The position numbers and the translations under genes were made by a program. 64,000 nucleotides of DNA from CAWBAT01 sp046331665 (GTDB taxonomy: Bacteria > Acidobacteriota > Terriglobia > Versatilivoradales > Versatilivoraceae), in assembly GCA_046331665.1 (NCBI GenBank), contig JAXLQK010000031.1:1-64000 (forward strand). The letters are read 5' to 3'. The notes below the pieces were generated by a model. It was not told where the DNA came from and made no database searches. It worked only from the letters and a program-made list of their open reading frames with translations. Positions 48,201 to 56,659 of the stretch are shown one piece after another; the first letter of the stretch is position 1; each line of letters begins with the position of its first letter.

Positions 48201-48705
48201 TTCCCCTGAAACTCCCGTGGATCCAGGAAACCGCCTCTCGACGCGTCCAGGCTGTCAGTGGGCCCTGCAGGGTCAAACTTTGAAAGCGCCCCTCGCCGCG
48301 GGACTGGCCACGATTGGATTCTTGATTGCCAGAAGGCCTTTTTGTATTTGTGATGGGCTCTTGGTGCAGAAGCATTCAAGACAAAATCCTGCTTCAAATC
48401 TTTGACTTAAGGCTGACATTTTTGGTGACGGGTTGAAATCCTGGCATGTTGACTTCCAGGCGGTAATCTCCTGGATCAAGGTTGGTTATCTGATACTTTC
48501 CAGACGGGTCCGTCGCCATTTGCTGTTCAGCGTGTGAATCCGTATTGACGAGCTTGACAATGGCACCTGGCAAGGGTCTGTTCTGGGAGTCCTTAATCAG
48601 ACCTCCAATGGAAAGGAGACCATTGTTAGCCATGACAAAGCAGTTGCCAGTTGTCAGGGCGATCAAATAACTGGTTGTTAATAAGAATCTTCGTTTCATC
48701 ATCAA
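45297..48705 (-). pseudogene. Oar-type TonB-dependent receptor, frameshifted
   Basis: The 5' piece (48394-48705) has a signal peptide and a carboxypeptidase-regulatory-like domain (GLIKDSQNRPLPGAIVKLVN, GDYRLEVNMPGFQPV). A Gly-rich stretch (about 47840-48050) and plug-like pieces (FDARQFSFSGLEQPKASYNQ, NGKDRSSFFMNYVG) follow in another frame. The barrel piece (45297-47459, 720 aa) continues in a third frame, joined through ERNGDFSQSLIRIGAS and DRQFTNNIIPAGR. At least four frameshifts lie between 47.6 and 48.4 kb. The barrel part is intact and ends with an aromatic-rich outer-membrane C terminus. Such receptors take up large substrates with TonB. Confidence 0.85.
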
Positions 48706-49294
48706 TTCCTGGATGTCAGACGCCTCCTCGCATCATTGCCAATAAGATAATCATTATAGCGCCCTATTAACTCTTAATCTCTTGGCCTGCTGGTCTTTAC
48801 GAGGATTTTACATTTGGGCGCTAAGGACCTGTGATTGAAGGAGATTTCTTAAAGTTGAGAGCACGCAGATGAAGAGAAAACAGCTGTCAAACGTTCGCCT
48901 GCCAGCCTTGAATATCGAAGATTTAAAATTTACCGCGACTTTACAGCGCTAGGGAGTGTTTTATCTTATAGAATTGATAGGGGTTGGAGAGTGCGGATTT
49001 TATGCGAACAAGAAGGCCGAAGAAGACATTCCTGGCTCGACGTCATGGACCGACAACTGAATATCATTTACTGCGACTTTACAAACCACTGCAAACCTTT
49101 TCTGCCGAATTCTCGTCCAAGCAACAGGATCGAATGCGCTGTAGCTGAAAAGGCGCTATTACCAGGGTCAATATCTCAAGCTTTTCTCCTTGAATGGCAC
49201 CTGGAAAGCCGGCGGCTGACGCGTTCGCGCCGGAAGAAATCGTGGAACTAAAGAATGCAATACAAATATTAACCTTGAGAAAAGGAGAATTAAA
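48706..49294. other. Intergenic region between divergent genes
   Basis: About 590 bases between the TonB receptor and the Spy-like gene. A TATAAT box on the minus strand (48753-48758) could be the -10 element of the receptor gene, but no good -35 lies at the right distance. A short frame (48991-49251) has no recognisable protein features. Confidence 0.4.
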
Positions 49295-49831
49295 ATGAAA
49301 CGCTGGACCAGCTTGCTAGTCTTCACCCTGAGCCTGGGGACCTTGCTTGCTCAAGACCCTTCAGCTCCAAGTGGACCTCCTTGGGGGCCGCCAAGTTTTG
49401 ATGCGCTGAAAACTTTTCTGCAACTCACAGATAAGCAGGTCCAAGATTTGACAGCATTGCAGACTTCTTTTCGGGATGCGGTGAAACCAATTCACGAGCA
49501 AATCCGGACCAAAGAAAAGGACCTTCACACGGAAATGGGAAAGGGATCACCCGATTCTGCCCTGGTAGCCCAACTCCTGGTCGATATTAAAGGATTGAGA
49601 TCCCAAATTAAGTCGAAACGCGATGAATTGAGACCTCAATTGCTGGCGCTTCTTTCCGATTCGCAAAAAAACTCGCTGGCCACCTTGCAACAGGCACTGA
49701 CCCTGCAGCAGACTGCCCACCAAGCGGCCCGGCTGGATCTGATTGACGGTCCACAAACTGGTTCTGGGCCTGGACCTGGTTTTGGTGGGATGAGGAAGGG
49801 AATGCTCCGGCACGGCTTTGACCAGCCTTAA
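49295..49831 (+). CDS. Periplasmic Spy/CpxP-like helical protein
   Basis: 178 aa with signal peptide (MKRWTSLLVFTLSLGTLLAQD). The mature part is helical, with LQLTDKQVQDLTALQTSF and KSKRDELRPQLLALLSDSQ, matching the LTxxQ theme of Spy/CpxP chaperone-like proteins. A Gly-rich tail ends it. Ribosome site AAAGGAG precedes the ATG. The next VWFA gene lies about 120 bases downstream on the same strand. Envelope stress or chaperone role inferred. Confidence 0.78.
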   Translation: MKRWTSLLVFTLSLGTLLAQDPSAPSGPPWGPPSFDALKTFLQLTDKQVQDLTALQTSFRDAVKPIHEQIRTKEKDLHTEMGKGSPDSALVAQLLVDIKGLRSQIKSKRDELRPQLLALLSDSQKNSLATLQQALTLQQTAHQAARLDLIDGPQTGSGPGPGFGGMRKGMLRHGFDQP

Positions 49832-49952
49832 TGACATAGCAAATCGGGGTGACAAAGGCTACTACCGATTATAATAGAGCAAGGTCACGGTCACCCATTG
49901 AGGATCGATGATACCGAGGTCCTTGCGGCCGGAGGTATTGAAGAAGAAACCC

Positions 49953-51014
49953 ATGCCAAGTGACGGAATTACGCGGCGCGATTTGTTGCTTTCGTCCATC
50001 TCCACGCTATTGGCAAGCCGTCTGGCGCGAGGGATGCAGGAATCTACCCTATCTGTCGATGTGAAGGTGGTCAATCTGCTGGCGACGGTGAGAAACAAGC
50101 AGGGACAAATCGTTCGTGACCTCAACAAAGAGGATTTCCTCATTGAAGAGGACGGTCGCACCCAGGTCATTCGCTATTTTGGAAAAGAGACTGATCTTGC
50201 CCTCACCTTAGGACTGCTGGTCGATACGAGCCTGAGCCAGAGAAATTTGATAGGCCAGGAGCGCAGTGCCAGCTCCTCGTTTATTGGTCAGGTCTTGCGA
50301 GAGGACAAAGACCAGGCATTCCTGATTCACTTTGATCGCGAAGTGGAACTCCTGCAGGATCTGACTTCTTCCAAGCAGCGATTGGACGCTGCCCTGGAAT
50401 CGCTGGAGGTGCCTCACCCGTCTCAGCGAAGTGGACCGCATTCCCCCGGCACAGGCACCGGCGGCCATAGAAGAGGAGGGGGGACTTTGCTCTACGACGC
50501 CGTCTATCTGGCGGCGAACGAGGTCATGAAAAGGAAAACTGGGCGCAAGGCTCTGGTTCTTCTCACGGATGGAGTAGACACCGGCAGCAGAGTGAGCTTG
50601 GACACGGCGATTGAGTCGGCCCAAAGGAGTGATACATTGGTTTACTCCATCTTATTTACGGATCCACAAGCCTATTCGTTCGGCAGTGGAGGATACGGCG
50701 GGCCGCATCTTGGGGGATATGGTGGGAGTGGCAGGCACGGTGGGGGAGGCATGCCGTATCCACAACGCCAACTTCCCAACGGAAAAAAGACGCTTGAAAG
50801 GTTATCCAAGGAAACGGGCGCCGGATTCTATGAAGTGAAAAAAGATCAATCCATAGAGCAAATCTATGGGCAGATTAACGAAGAGCTCCGAAATCAATAC
50901 AGTTTGGGATATACGCCAGACAGGGCCGGGGCAGAACCCGCTTACCACAGAATTCACCTGACCACTAAGCAGAAGCATCTCATGGTCCAGACCAGAGAGG
51001 GATATTATGGTTGA
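49953..51014 (+). CDS. VWFA-related acidobacterial-domain protein, short form
   Basis: 353 aa from ATG 49953, which opens with a Tat-like signal (MPSDGITRRDLLLSS); an in-frame ATG lies at 49908. Family hallmarks: VDVKVVNLLATVRNKQGQIV and LNKEDFLIEEDGRTQVIRYF, then a VWA core with DTSLS MIDAS motif (LGLLVDTSLSQ) and LVLLTDGVDTGSR. A Gly-rich insertion (SFGSGGYGGPHLGGYGG) separates core and tail (NQYSLGYTPDRAGAEP). Function unknown; related to the 43.1 kb gene. Confidence 0.92.
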   Translation: MPSDGITRRDLLLSSISTLLASRLARGMQESTLSVDVKVVNLLATVRNKQGQIVRDLNKEDFLIEEDGRTQVIRYFGKETDLALTLGLLVDTSLSQRNLIGQERSASSSFIGQVLREDKDQAFLIHFDREVELLQDLTSSKQRLDAALESLEVPHPSQRSGPHSPGTGTGGHRRGGGTLLYDAVYLAANEVMKRKTGRKALVLLTDGVDTGSRVSLDTAIESAQRSDTLVYSILFTDPQAYSFGSGGYGGPHLGGYGGSGRHGGGGMPYPQRQLPNGKKTLERLSKETGAGFYEVKKDQSIEQIYGQINEELRNQYSLGYTPDRAGAEPAYHRIHLTTKQKHLMVQTREGYYG

Positions 51015-51040
51015 GTGAAATGCATTCCACGATGCCCTTC

Positions 51041-51775
51041 CTACGATGTTGAATTTCCCGCCCCCATTGGGTCAGCCAGGACAACTCGAAATCCGTAATC
51101 GGTGTATTTGAAATTTGGATCCAGGCTGCTTCGCGCTGCGCAACGGCTAACCTTGATCCGATGTCTCCAGGAACCTCCTCGTGAGGCCCGGCGACTGCCA
51201 GGCTTTTGATTCAAAGGATTGCCATAGGGCGCATCGCGGTAGTAGTGCGGATCGTACCAATCCTCGCACCACTCATGGACATTGTCGCCCAAATTATGTA
51301 TTCCCAGGGCATTCGGACTCGTCATCCCCACGATCTGGGGCCTTTCCTCAATCCATCCAGTCCGATAGATCTCAATCGTTGAGGGATCTTCATCCCCCCA
51401 GGAATAAAGCGTAGCCTCCCGGTTGCAACGAATTGCCCGTTCCCATTCCGCCTCCGTAGGGAGACGAAAGAAGGCATTCGTCTTGGATGACAACCAATGA
51501 CAATAAGCCACAGCTTCAAACCAGCTCACTCCTATCACGGGTTGTCGGGGATGCGAAAAACGATCCTCTGCTGCCGCAGCCGGCATTTCGCTTCCCGTCT
51601 CAAGGACAAACTGCCGGTACTCCTCATTGATGACGGTGTAAACTCCCATGGCGAACCCATCCACCCAGACACGATGAACAGGCTTTTCGTCGTCCCGGCC
51701 TTGTTCGCAACCCATACAAAATTCTCCTGCGGGAATTTTTACGAGTGCCGGAAACTTAAAGTTTGAATCATCCAT
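51041..51775 (-). CDS. Formylglycine-generating-enzyme-like (SUMF1) protein
   Basis: 244 aa from ATG 51775; a GTG at 51784 is also possible. It has FGE-sulfatase domain landmarks VKIPAGEFCMGCEQGRDDE, PVIGVSWFEAVAYCHWLS, LPTEAEWERAIRC, NVHEWCEDWYDP and RRASRGGSW ... DYGFRVVLA. Family members generate formylglycine in sulfatases or act as carbohydrate/C-type-lectin-like enzymes in other pathways. No sulfatase gene is nearby, so the target is unknown. It converges with the VWFA gene. Confidence 0.9.
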   Translation of the reverse strand: MDDSNFKFPALVKIPAGEFCMGCEQGRDDEKPVHRVWVDGFAMGVYTVINEEYRQFVLETGSEMPAAAAEDRFSHPRQPVIGVSWFEAVAYCHWLSSKTNAFFRLPTEAEWERAIRCNREATLYSWGDEDPSTIEIYRTGWIEERPQIVGMTSPNALGIHNLGDNVHEWCEDWYDPHYYRDAPYGNPLNQKPGSRRASRGGSWRHRIKVSRCAARSSLDPNFKYTDYGFRVVLADPMGAGNSTS

Positions 51776-52052
51776 TTTCAACACTGACAGAAAAAGTCAG
51801 TCGAGTTATCATGAACGGAAGATATTCCTGTATTTTCCGCGTAGCGGAGCTTCTTCAATGATGTCTGATCCGCCGTCTCTCCCCACGTTTGATAATTTGG
51901 AGTCTGACAAAAAGATGAATCCAAATCAATGGAAGAGGACCTGATAGAGAGTTGTGCGGTCCATTGGGCGGGAGTATTCGAATTCCAAAATTAAATTCCT
52001 CTTTTTACAATTTGACTTCTGAAAGGATCGAAGAGTCAAGGGGACTCATGAT

Positions 52053-54452
52053 ATGAAGAAACCGATGCCGCAGGAGACCCATATCAAGCATGAAAACCGA
52101 TTGTCTCGCGACGAATTTCGCCGGATGGATGCCTACTGGCGCGCATGCAATTACATGGCCGCCGGCATGATCTATCTTCGTGCCAATCCACTGCTTCGGG
52201 AGCCATTGAAACCAGAGCATGTGAAACAGCGTCTATTAGGCCATTGGGGATCAAGCCCGGGTTTAAGCTTTACTTACATTCACCTCAATCGACTGATTAA
52301 CAAATATGATCTGGATGCGATCTTCCTGGCAGGTCCCGGTCATGGGGCACCCGGTATTTTGGCGCCAGTCTACCTGGAGGGCACCTACTCGGAAGTCTAT
52401 CCGAACAAGGGTGAGGATGAAGAGGGGCTGCGCGAATTCTTTAAAGAGTTTTCTTTCCCGGGGGGAATCGGCAGTCACTGCACACCGGAAACGCCAGGCT
52501 CCATCCACGAAGGGGGCGAATTGGGGTACAGCATTTCTCACGCGTTTGGTGCAGCTTTTGACAACCCTGAATTAATCGTAACGGTCGTAGTGGGAGACGG
52601 CGAAGCCGAAACAGGACCTTTGGCGACCTCCTGGCATTCCAGTAAGTTCTTAAACCCCGTCCGGGATGGTGCGGTACTGCCGGTTTTACATCTCAATGGC
52701 TATAAAATCAATAATCCTACCCTGCTGTCGCGAATTCCCCACGAGGAATTGGAGAGCCTGTTCAAAGGGTATGGATGGACACCCCATTTTGTGGAGGGTA
52801 ATGACCCCGCCCAGATGCATCAGCGAATGGCGGCGGTGTTGGAGGATTGTGTCCTCGAGATTCGTCGGATTCAGAAAGAGTCCCGTGCCAAGCGAAAGCC
52901 GTCTCGGGTCCGTTGGCCCATGATTGTATTACGCAGCCCAAAGGGATGGACCGGCCCTAAAGAAGTGGATGGTCATAAAGTGGAAGGCTTCTGGCGGGCA
53001 CATCAAGTCCCTTTGTCAGGGCTGCATGAATCGCCGGCCCATCTGAGGCAATTGGAAGCCTGGATGCGGAGTTATCAGCCGGAGAATCTCTTCGACGAAA
53101 AAGGTCGGTTGATTTCAGAATTAAAGGCGCTTGCCCCCAAAGGTCCTCGACGGATGAGTGCCAATCCCCATGCCAATGGGGGGTTGTTACGAAAGGCCCT
53201 GCGAATGCCAGACTTTCGTGATTATGCCATCAATGTGGAGCAACCCGGCAAGATCACTGCCGAGAACACGCGTCCGTTGGGTTGTTTCCTGCGTGACATC
53301 ATGCAACAGAACATGCACAACTTCCGGGTTTTTGGTCCTGATGAGAATTCGTCTAACAAACTCGACGCGATTTACGAAGTATCCAAGAAACTCTGGCTTT
53401 CCGAGTTTCTGCCGGAAGATGCCGATGGCGGGGCATTATCAACGGAGGGTCGGGTCTTGGAAATGCTCTCCGAGCATACCCTGGAGGGATGGCTTGAAGG
53501 GTACCTGCTGACGGGCCGGCACGGGTTTTTTTCAACGTATGAGGCCTTTGTGCATGTGATTGATTCGATGTTCAACCAACATGCCAAGTGGCTTGCCATT
53601 TGCCGCGAACTGCCCTGGCGGGCACCGATAGCGTCCCTCAATCTTCTCATTACCTCGACGGTGTGGCGACAGGACCACAACGGCTTTACCCACCAGGATC
53701 CCGGCTTCCTCGATGTTGTCGTGAACAAAAGCCCCGAAATCTGCCGGATCTACCTGCCGCCCGATGTGAACACGCTATTGAGCGTTGCCAACCACTGCTT
53801 GAAGAGCACCAATTATGTGAATGTCATTGTTTGCGACAAGCAAAAACATCTGCAGTACATGACCATGGAGGAGGCCATCGCGCATTGTACAAAGGGGATC
53901 GGCATCTGGAGAAAAGCCAGCAATGACGAAGGCGCCGAACCGGATGTCGTAATCGCCAGCGCCGGAGACATTCCCACCAAGGAGGCTCTGGCGGCTGTCG
54001 TCTTGCTGCGGGAGGACTTCCCCAACCTCAGAATCCGTTTTATCAACGTCGTGGATCTCTTTAGACTCACTCCTTCGTCGGAGCACCCACATGGTTTGTC
54101 CGACCGTGACTTTGACAGCCTGTTTACTTTGGATAAACCCATCATCTTCAACTTCCACGGGTATCCGTGGCTGATCCATCGTTTGACTTACCGGCGCACG
54201 AATCACAGAAATCTGCACGTGCGAGGATATAAGGAAAAAGGGAGCATCAATACTCCCCTGGATTTGGCCATCCAAAATCAAATCGACCGCTTTAGCCTGG
54301 CGATTGATGTGATCGATCGCGTTCCTGGCTTGAGCGTGGCCGGCGCCCATGCCAAAGAGAAGTTGCGAAACAAGCAAATCGAGTGTCAGAACTATGCATA
54401 TGAATATGGCGTTGATTTGCCAGAGCAGGATCAATGGAAGTGGCCTTTCTGA
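52053..54452 (+). CDS. xfp: Phosphoketolase
   Basis: 799 aa, the normal length for xylulose-5-phosphate/fructose-6-phosphate phosphoketolase. Thiamine-diphosphate family motifs are present: GPGHGAPGILAPVYLEGT and VVGDGEAETGPLATSWHSSK (ThDP-binding), then SLNLLITSTVWRQDHNGFTH. It splits xylulose-5-P to glyceraldehyde-3-P and acetyl-P; fructose-6-P activity is possible. A ribosome binding site (AGGGG) precedes ATG 52053. It heads the carbon-metabolism block that ends with zwf. Confidence 0.96.
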   Translation: MKKPMPQETHIKHENRLSRDEFRRMDAYWRACNYMAAGMIYLRANPLLREPLKPEHVKQRLLGHWGSSPGLSFTYIHLNRLINKYDLDAIFLAGPGHGAPGILAPVYLEGTYSEVYPNKGEDEEGLREFFKEFSFPGGIGSHCTPETPGSIHEGGELGYSISHAFGAAFDNPELIVTVVVGDGEAETGPLATSWHSSKFLNPVRDGAVLPVLHLNGYKINNPTLLSRIPHEELESLFKGYGWTPHFVEGNDPAQMHQRMAAVLEDCVLEIRRIQKESRAKRKPSRVRWPMIVLRSPKGWTGPKEVDGHKVEGFWRAHQVPLSGLHESPAHLRQLEAWMRSYQPENLFDEKGRLISELKALAPKGPRRMSANPHANGGLLRKALRMPDFRDYAINVEQPGKITAENTRPLGCFLRDIMQQNMHNFRVFGPDENSSNKLDAIYEVSKKLWLSEFLPEDADGGALSTEGRVLEMLSEHTLEGWLEGYLLTGRHGFFSTYEAFVHVIDSMFNQHAKWLAICRELPWRAPIASLNLLITSTVWRQDHNGFTHQDPGFLDVVVNKSPEICRIYLPPDVNTLLSVANHCLKSTNYVNVIVCDKQKHLQYMTMEEAIAHCTKGIGIWRKASNDEGAEPDVVIASAGDIPTKEALAAVVLLREDFPNLRIRFINVVDLFRLTPSSEHPHGLSDRDFDSLFTLDKPIIFNFHGYPWLIHRLTYRRTNHRNLHVRGYKEKGSINTPLDLAIQNQIDRFSLAIDVIDRVPGLSVAGAHAKEKLRNKQIECQNYAYEYGVDLPEQDQWKWPF

Positions 54453-54619
54453 ACCGACATCGAGACCCGATTGAGATTGAAATCGGGCGCTTGCTCTGGT
54501 TATGCTGTTGCGTCAGTAGGCAGCTTGCAGGCTTACCTGTCGGCAATTGGCGTTCAGTAAGATAAGGCTCTACGTTACCTTAACAAATCCAAAACAACCG
54601 CAGGCAAATCCCGATTCTC

Positions 54620-55129
54620 ATGAATCCAACCACTCCAACCCCCTATGCGACCTCTCTTGAAGAGGTCCTCTGGGGAGGTTTACTCGTGGCCATCACGATG
54701 GCTTTGCACGGCTTTGGCATGCTGCTGGTACTGCGCGTGAGCGCTGAGTTCAAGGAAAGGTTTGAGCGATCGCCCAGACTAACTCTTGGCTTGCTCCAGC
54801 TGGTCGTGGCCAGCTGGACGATCCTTATCGTTCATCTCGTCGAAGTCTTTACCTGGGCCGGGTTCTTCTTGTGGAAGAACGCCGTGAATACTGGGACGGG
54901 GGCCGCGGCTAATGCGAGCCTCTCCTACTATTTCGCACTTTTGGATTACACGACGCTGGGATGCGAATACGATCTTTATCCGCGCTGGCGCTTGCTTTCA
55001 GGGATGATCGCCATGGCAGGACTTCTCACCTTTGCCTGGTCTACCGGCGTGCTCCTGACCCTCGCGCAGGATTTTCAGGACCAGCAGGTATTGCTATATA
55101 AGCAGCGACGGAAAAAACACCAGTCTTGA
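54620..55129 (+). CDS. Small membrane protein with potassium-channel-like pore segment
   Basis: 169 aa with four hydrophobic segments. The stretch YYFALLDYTTLGCEYDLYP sits where two-helix potassium channels carry the selectivity filter TTxGYGD, but the second GYG element is degenerate. It is followed by a last helix (LLSGMIAMAGLLTFAWSTGVLL). It could be an ion-channel relative or unrelated. It lies between phosphoketolase and a FUSC-like gene in the same direction. Confidence 0.65.
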   Translation: MNPTTPTPYATSLEEVLWGGLLVAITMALHGFGMLLVLRVSAEFKERFERSPRLTLGLLQLVVASWTILIVHLVEVFTWAGFFLWKNAVNTGTGAAANASLSYYFALLDYTTLGCEYDLYPRWRLLSGMIAMAGLLTFAWSTGVLLTLAQDFQDQQVLLYKQRRKKHQS

Positions 55130-55196
55130 TGTTTTTTCGCGCTATGAGCGTGAGGCGGGAATTGCCAGCCTCTATTCCCAAAACCGGAGACATGGA

Positions 55197-55709
55197 ATGA
55201 AATGGTGGGAGCGATTTATAAAAGATGATTGGCTTGGTGTCCATTTTGCGCTGAATGTGTATATCGCGACCACGGTGCTTTGGTTGATCCTGCACAAGGC
55301 TGCCGGTCTTAATCCGATCTGGGCGATTAGCTCCATGATTGCGGCGAGCGATCCAGTCATCAAGACGGCGGCTAAGACCTTCCGAAGCCGGTTCATCAAT
55401 TCTCTCCTCGGTTGTTCCGTGGGGCTTGCCTTCCTGATGATCGGTGGCGCTCGGGAATGGAAACTACCGCTCGCCTTGATGATTACGGTCCTGCTGTCGA
55501 CTTATGTGGTTCGCATCCAGCTAATGTGGCGCCAAGCCCCTATAACCGCTGCCATTGTGATCGCGGCGGGGATGTTGCACCAATCGAAAATGACTGCCTT
55601 GGAGGTTGGAATCCGAAGAGTCGGTGAAGTTCTATTGGGATGTATCGTGGGCTTGGTCGTTTCCTGGATAATGTCCAAGGTTTGGCCTCCACCAGAACCC
55701 AAAAAGTAA
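55197..55709 (+). CDS. FUSC/aromatic-acid-exporter-like membrane protein
   Basis: 170 aa with four to five membrane helices. ALNVYIATTVLWLILHKAAG, then PIWAISSMIAASDP and RFINSLLGCSVGLAFLMIGG match the N-terminal membrane half of FUSC-family proteins, here as a short stand-alone form. GGAG lies 8 bases before ATG. Substrate unknown. Co-directional with the metabolic block. Confidence 0.75.
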   Translation: MKWWERFIKDDWLGVHFALNVYIATTVLWLILHKAAGLNPIWAISSMIAASDPVIKTAAKTFRSRFINSLLGCSVGLAFLMIGGAREWKLPLALMITVLLSTYVVRIQLMWRQAPITAAIVIAAGMLHQSKMTALEVGIRRVGEVLLGCIVGLVVSWIMSKVWPPPEPKK

Positions 55710-55835
55710 GGAACACGGCCAAAACTTAAAGCGGTTTTTAGAGCGAAAGAATTGGCAAGGAACTCGCTGATTTCGGATTAGAAAATCTGGCCTGAATTTG
55801 CCGGAAGTTCTCAGCACCGGTAAAGGAGCGACAAG

Positions 55836-56432
55836 ATGAGCGACAAGCTTCCCGTGATCTATCTGGCCCGCCACGGGGAAACAGAATGGAGTCTATCTGG
55901 CCAGCACACAGGTCTGACGGATTTGCCCTTGACGGAACGAGGAGAACGGAATGCGTTTCGTCTTGGGGAACGGCTGAAAGGAAAGGATTTCGCCAAAGTG
56001 CTGACCAGCCCCTTAAAACGGGCGGCCCGCACCTGCCAACTCGCGGGGTTCGGACTTGAGGCAGAAATGGATAGTGACCTGGTTGAGTGGAATTACGGCG
56101 ATTATGAAGGCCGGCGAACCTCCGAGATCCAGGAAGCGCGCCCCAACTGGGATCTGTTTCGCGACGGATGCCCGGGGGGCGAGAGCCCTGCACAGGTCAG
56201 TGCCAGGGCGGATCGTGTGGTGAGCCGCGTTCGGGCCATTGAAGGTGACGTGATTCTCTTTTCGAGCGGCCACTTTCTTCGAGTGCTGGCCGCGCGATGG
56301 CTGGGGGTTGAATCTCAGGCGGGAAGATATTTTTTTCTGGGGACCGCCAGCCTTAGCGCCCTCGGCTACGAGCACCACTTGAGCCAGCCTGTGATCCAGT
56401 TATGGAACGATGACCGGCATGTGGGGAAGTGA
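55836..56432 (+). CDS. Histidine phosphatase family protein
   Basis: 198 aa. Catalytic RHG motif in YLARHGETEWS, second landmark LTSPLKRAARTCQLAG, and a later catalytic His in LFSSGHFLRVLAARWL. Members include phosphoglycerate mutases, alpha-ribazole phosphatase and fructose-2,6-bisphosphatase-like enzymes. The location upstream of pgm suggests a sugar-phosphate role, inferred. AAAGGAG precedes the ATG. Confidence 0.9.
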   Translation: MSDKLPVIYLARHGETEWSLSGQHTGLTDLPLTERGERNAFRLGERLKGKDFAKVLTSPLKRAARTCQLAGFGLEAEMDSDLVEWNYGDYEGRRTSEIQEARPNWDLFRDGCPGGESPAQVSARADRVVSRVRAIEGDVILFSSGHFLRVLAARWLGVESQAGRYFFLGTASLSALGYEHHLSQPVIQLWNDDRHVGK

Positions 56433-56519
56433 ACTTCACAAGAGGCAGTACCAGCACTTCCCGTATACTATGTTACACTCGCCAAATAGCTGTTCCCTGC
56501 AAGCTCTTGTGCAACCTGA

Positions 56520-56640
56520 CCCCAATGCCGGGATACGAGCTACGAGATGCGGGATGCCAGATGCGAGAACCGTGATGCGAAATATCCTGTATCCTGCATC
56601 CCGAATCCCGTATCCCACATCACTTATCTCGCATCTTGAC
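56520..56640. repeat. Low-complexity inverted-repeat element
   Basis: A stretch made of degenerate GATGCGGGATACGA-like units in one direction (GGGATACGAGCTACGAGATG, GATGCCAGATGCGAGAA) and their complements in the other (CCTGCATCCCGAATCCCG, TCTCGCATCT), so that AGATGCGAGA and TCTCGCATCT face each other. It can fold into a long hairpin between the histidine phosphatase and pgm genes. It resembles intergenic repeat elements of unknown role. Confidence 0.7.
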
Positions 56641-56659
56641 TATCCAAAGGAACTGAACC

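Noticed and set aside
48991..49251. 86-aa frame upstream of the Spy-like gene
   Set aside because: No ribosome site, no signal or recognisable motif.
53775..54434. 219-aa minus-strand frame
   Set aside because: Antisense shadow inside phosphoketolase.
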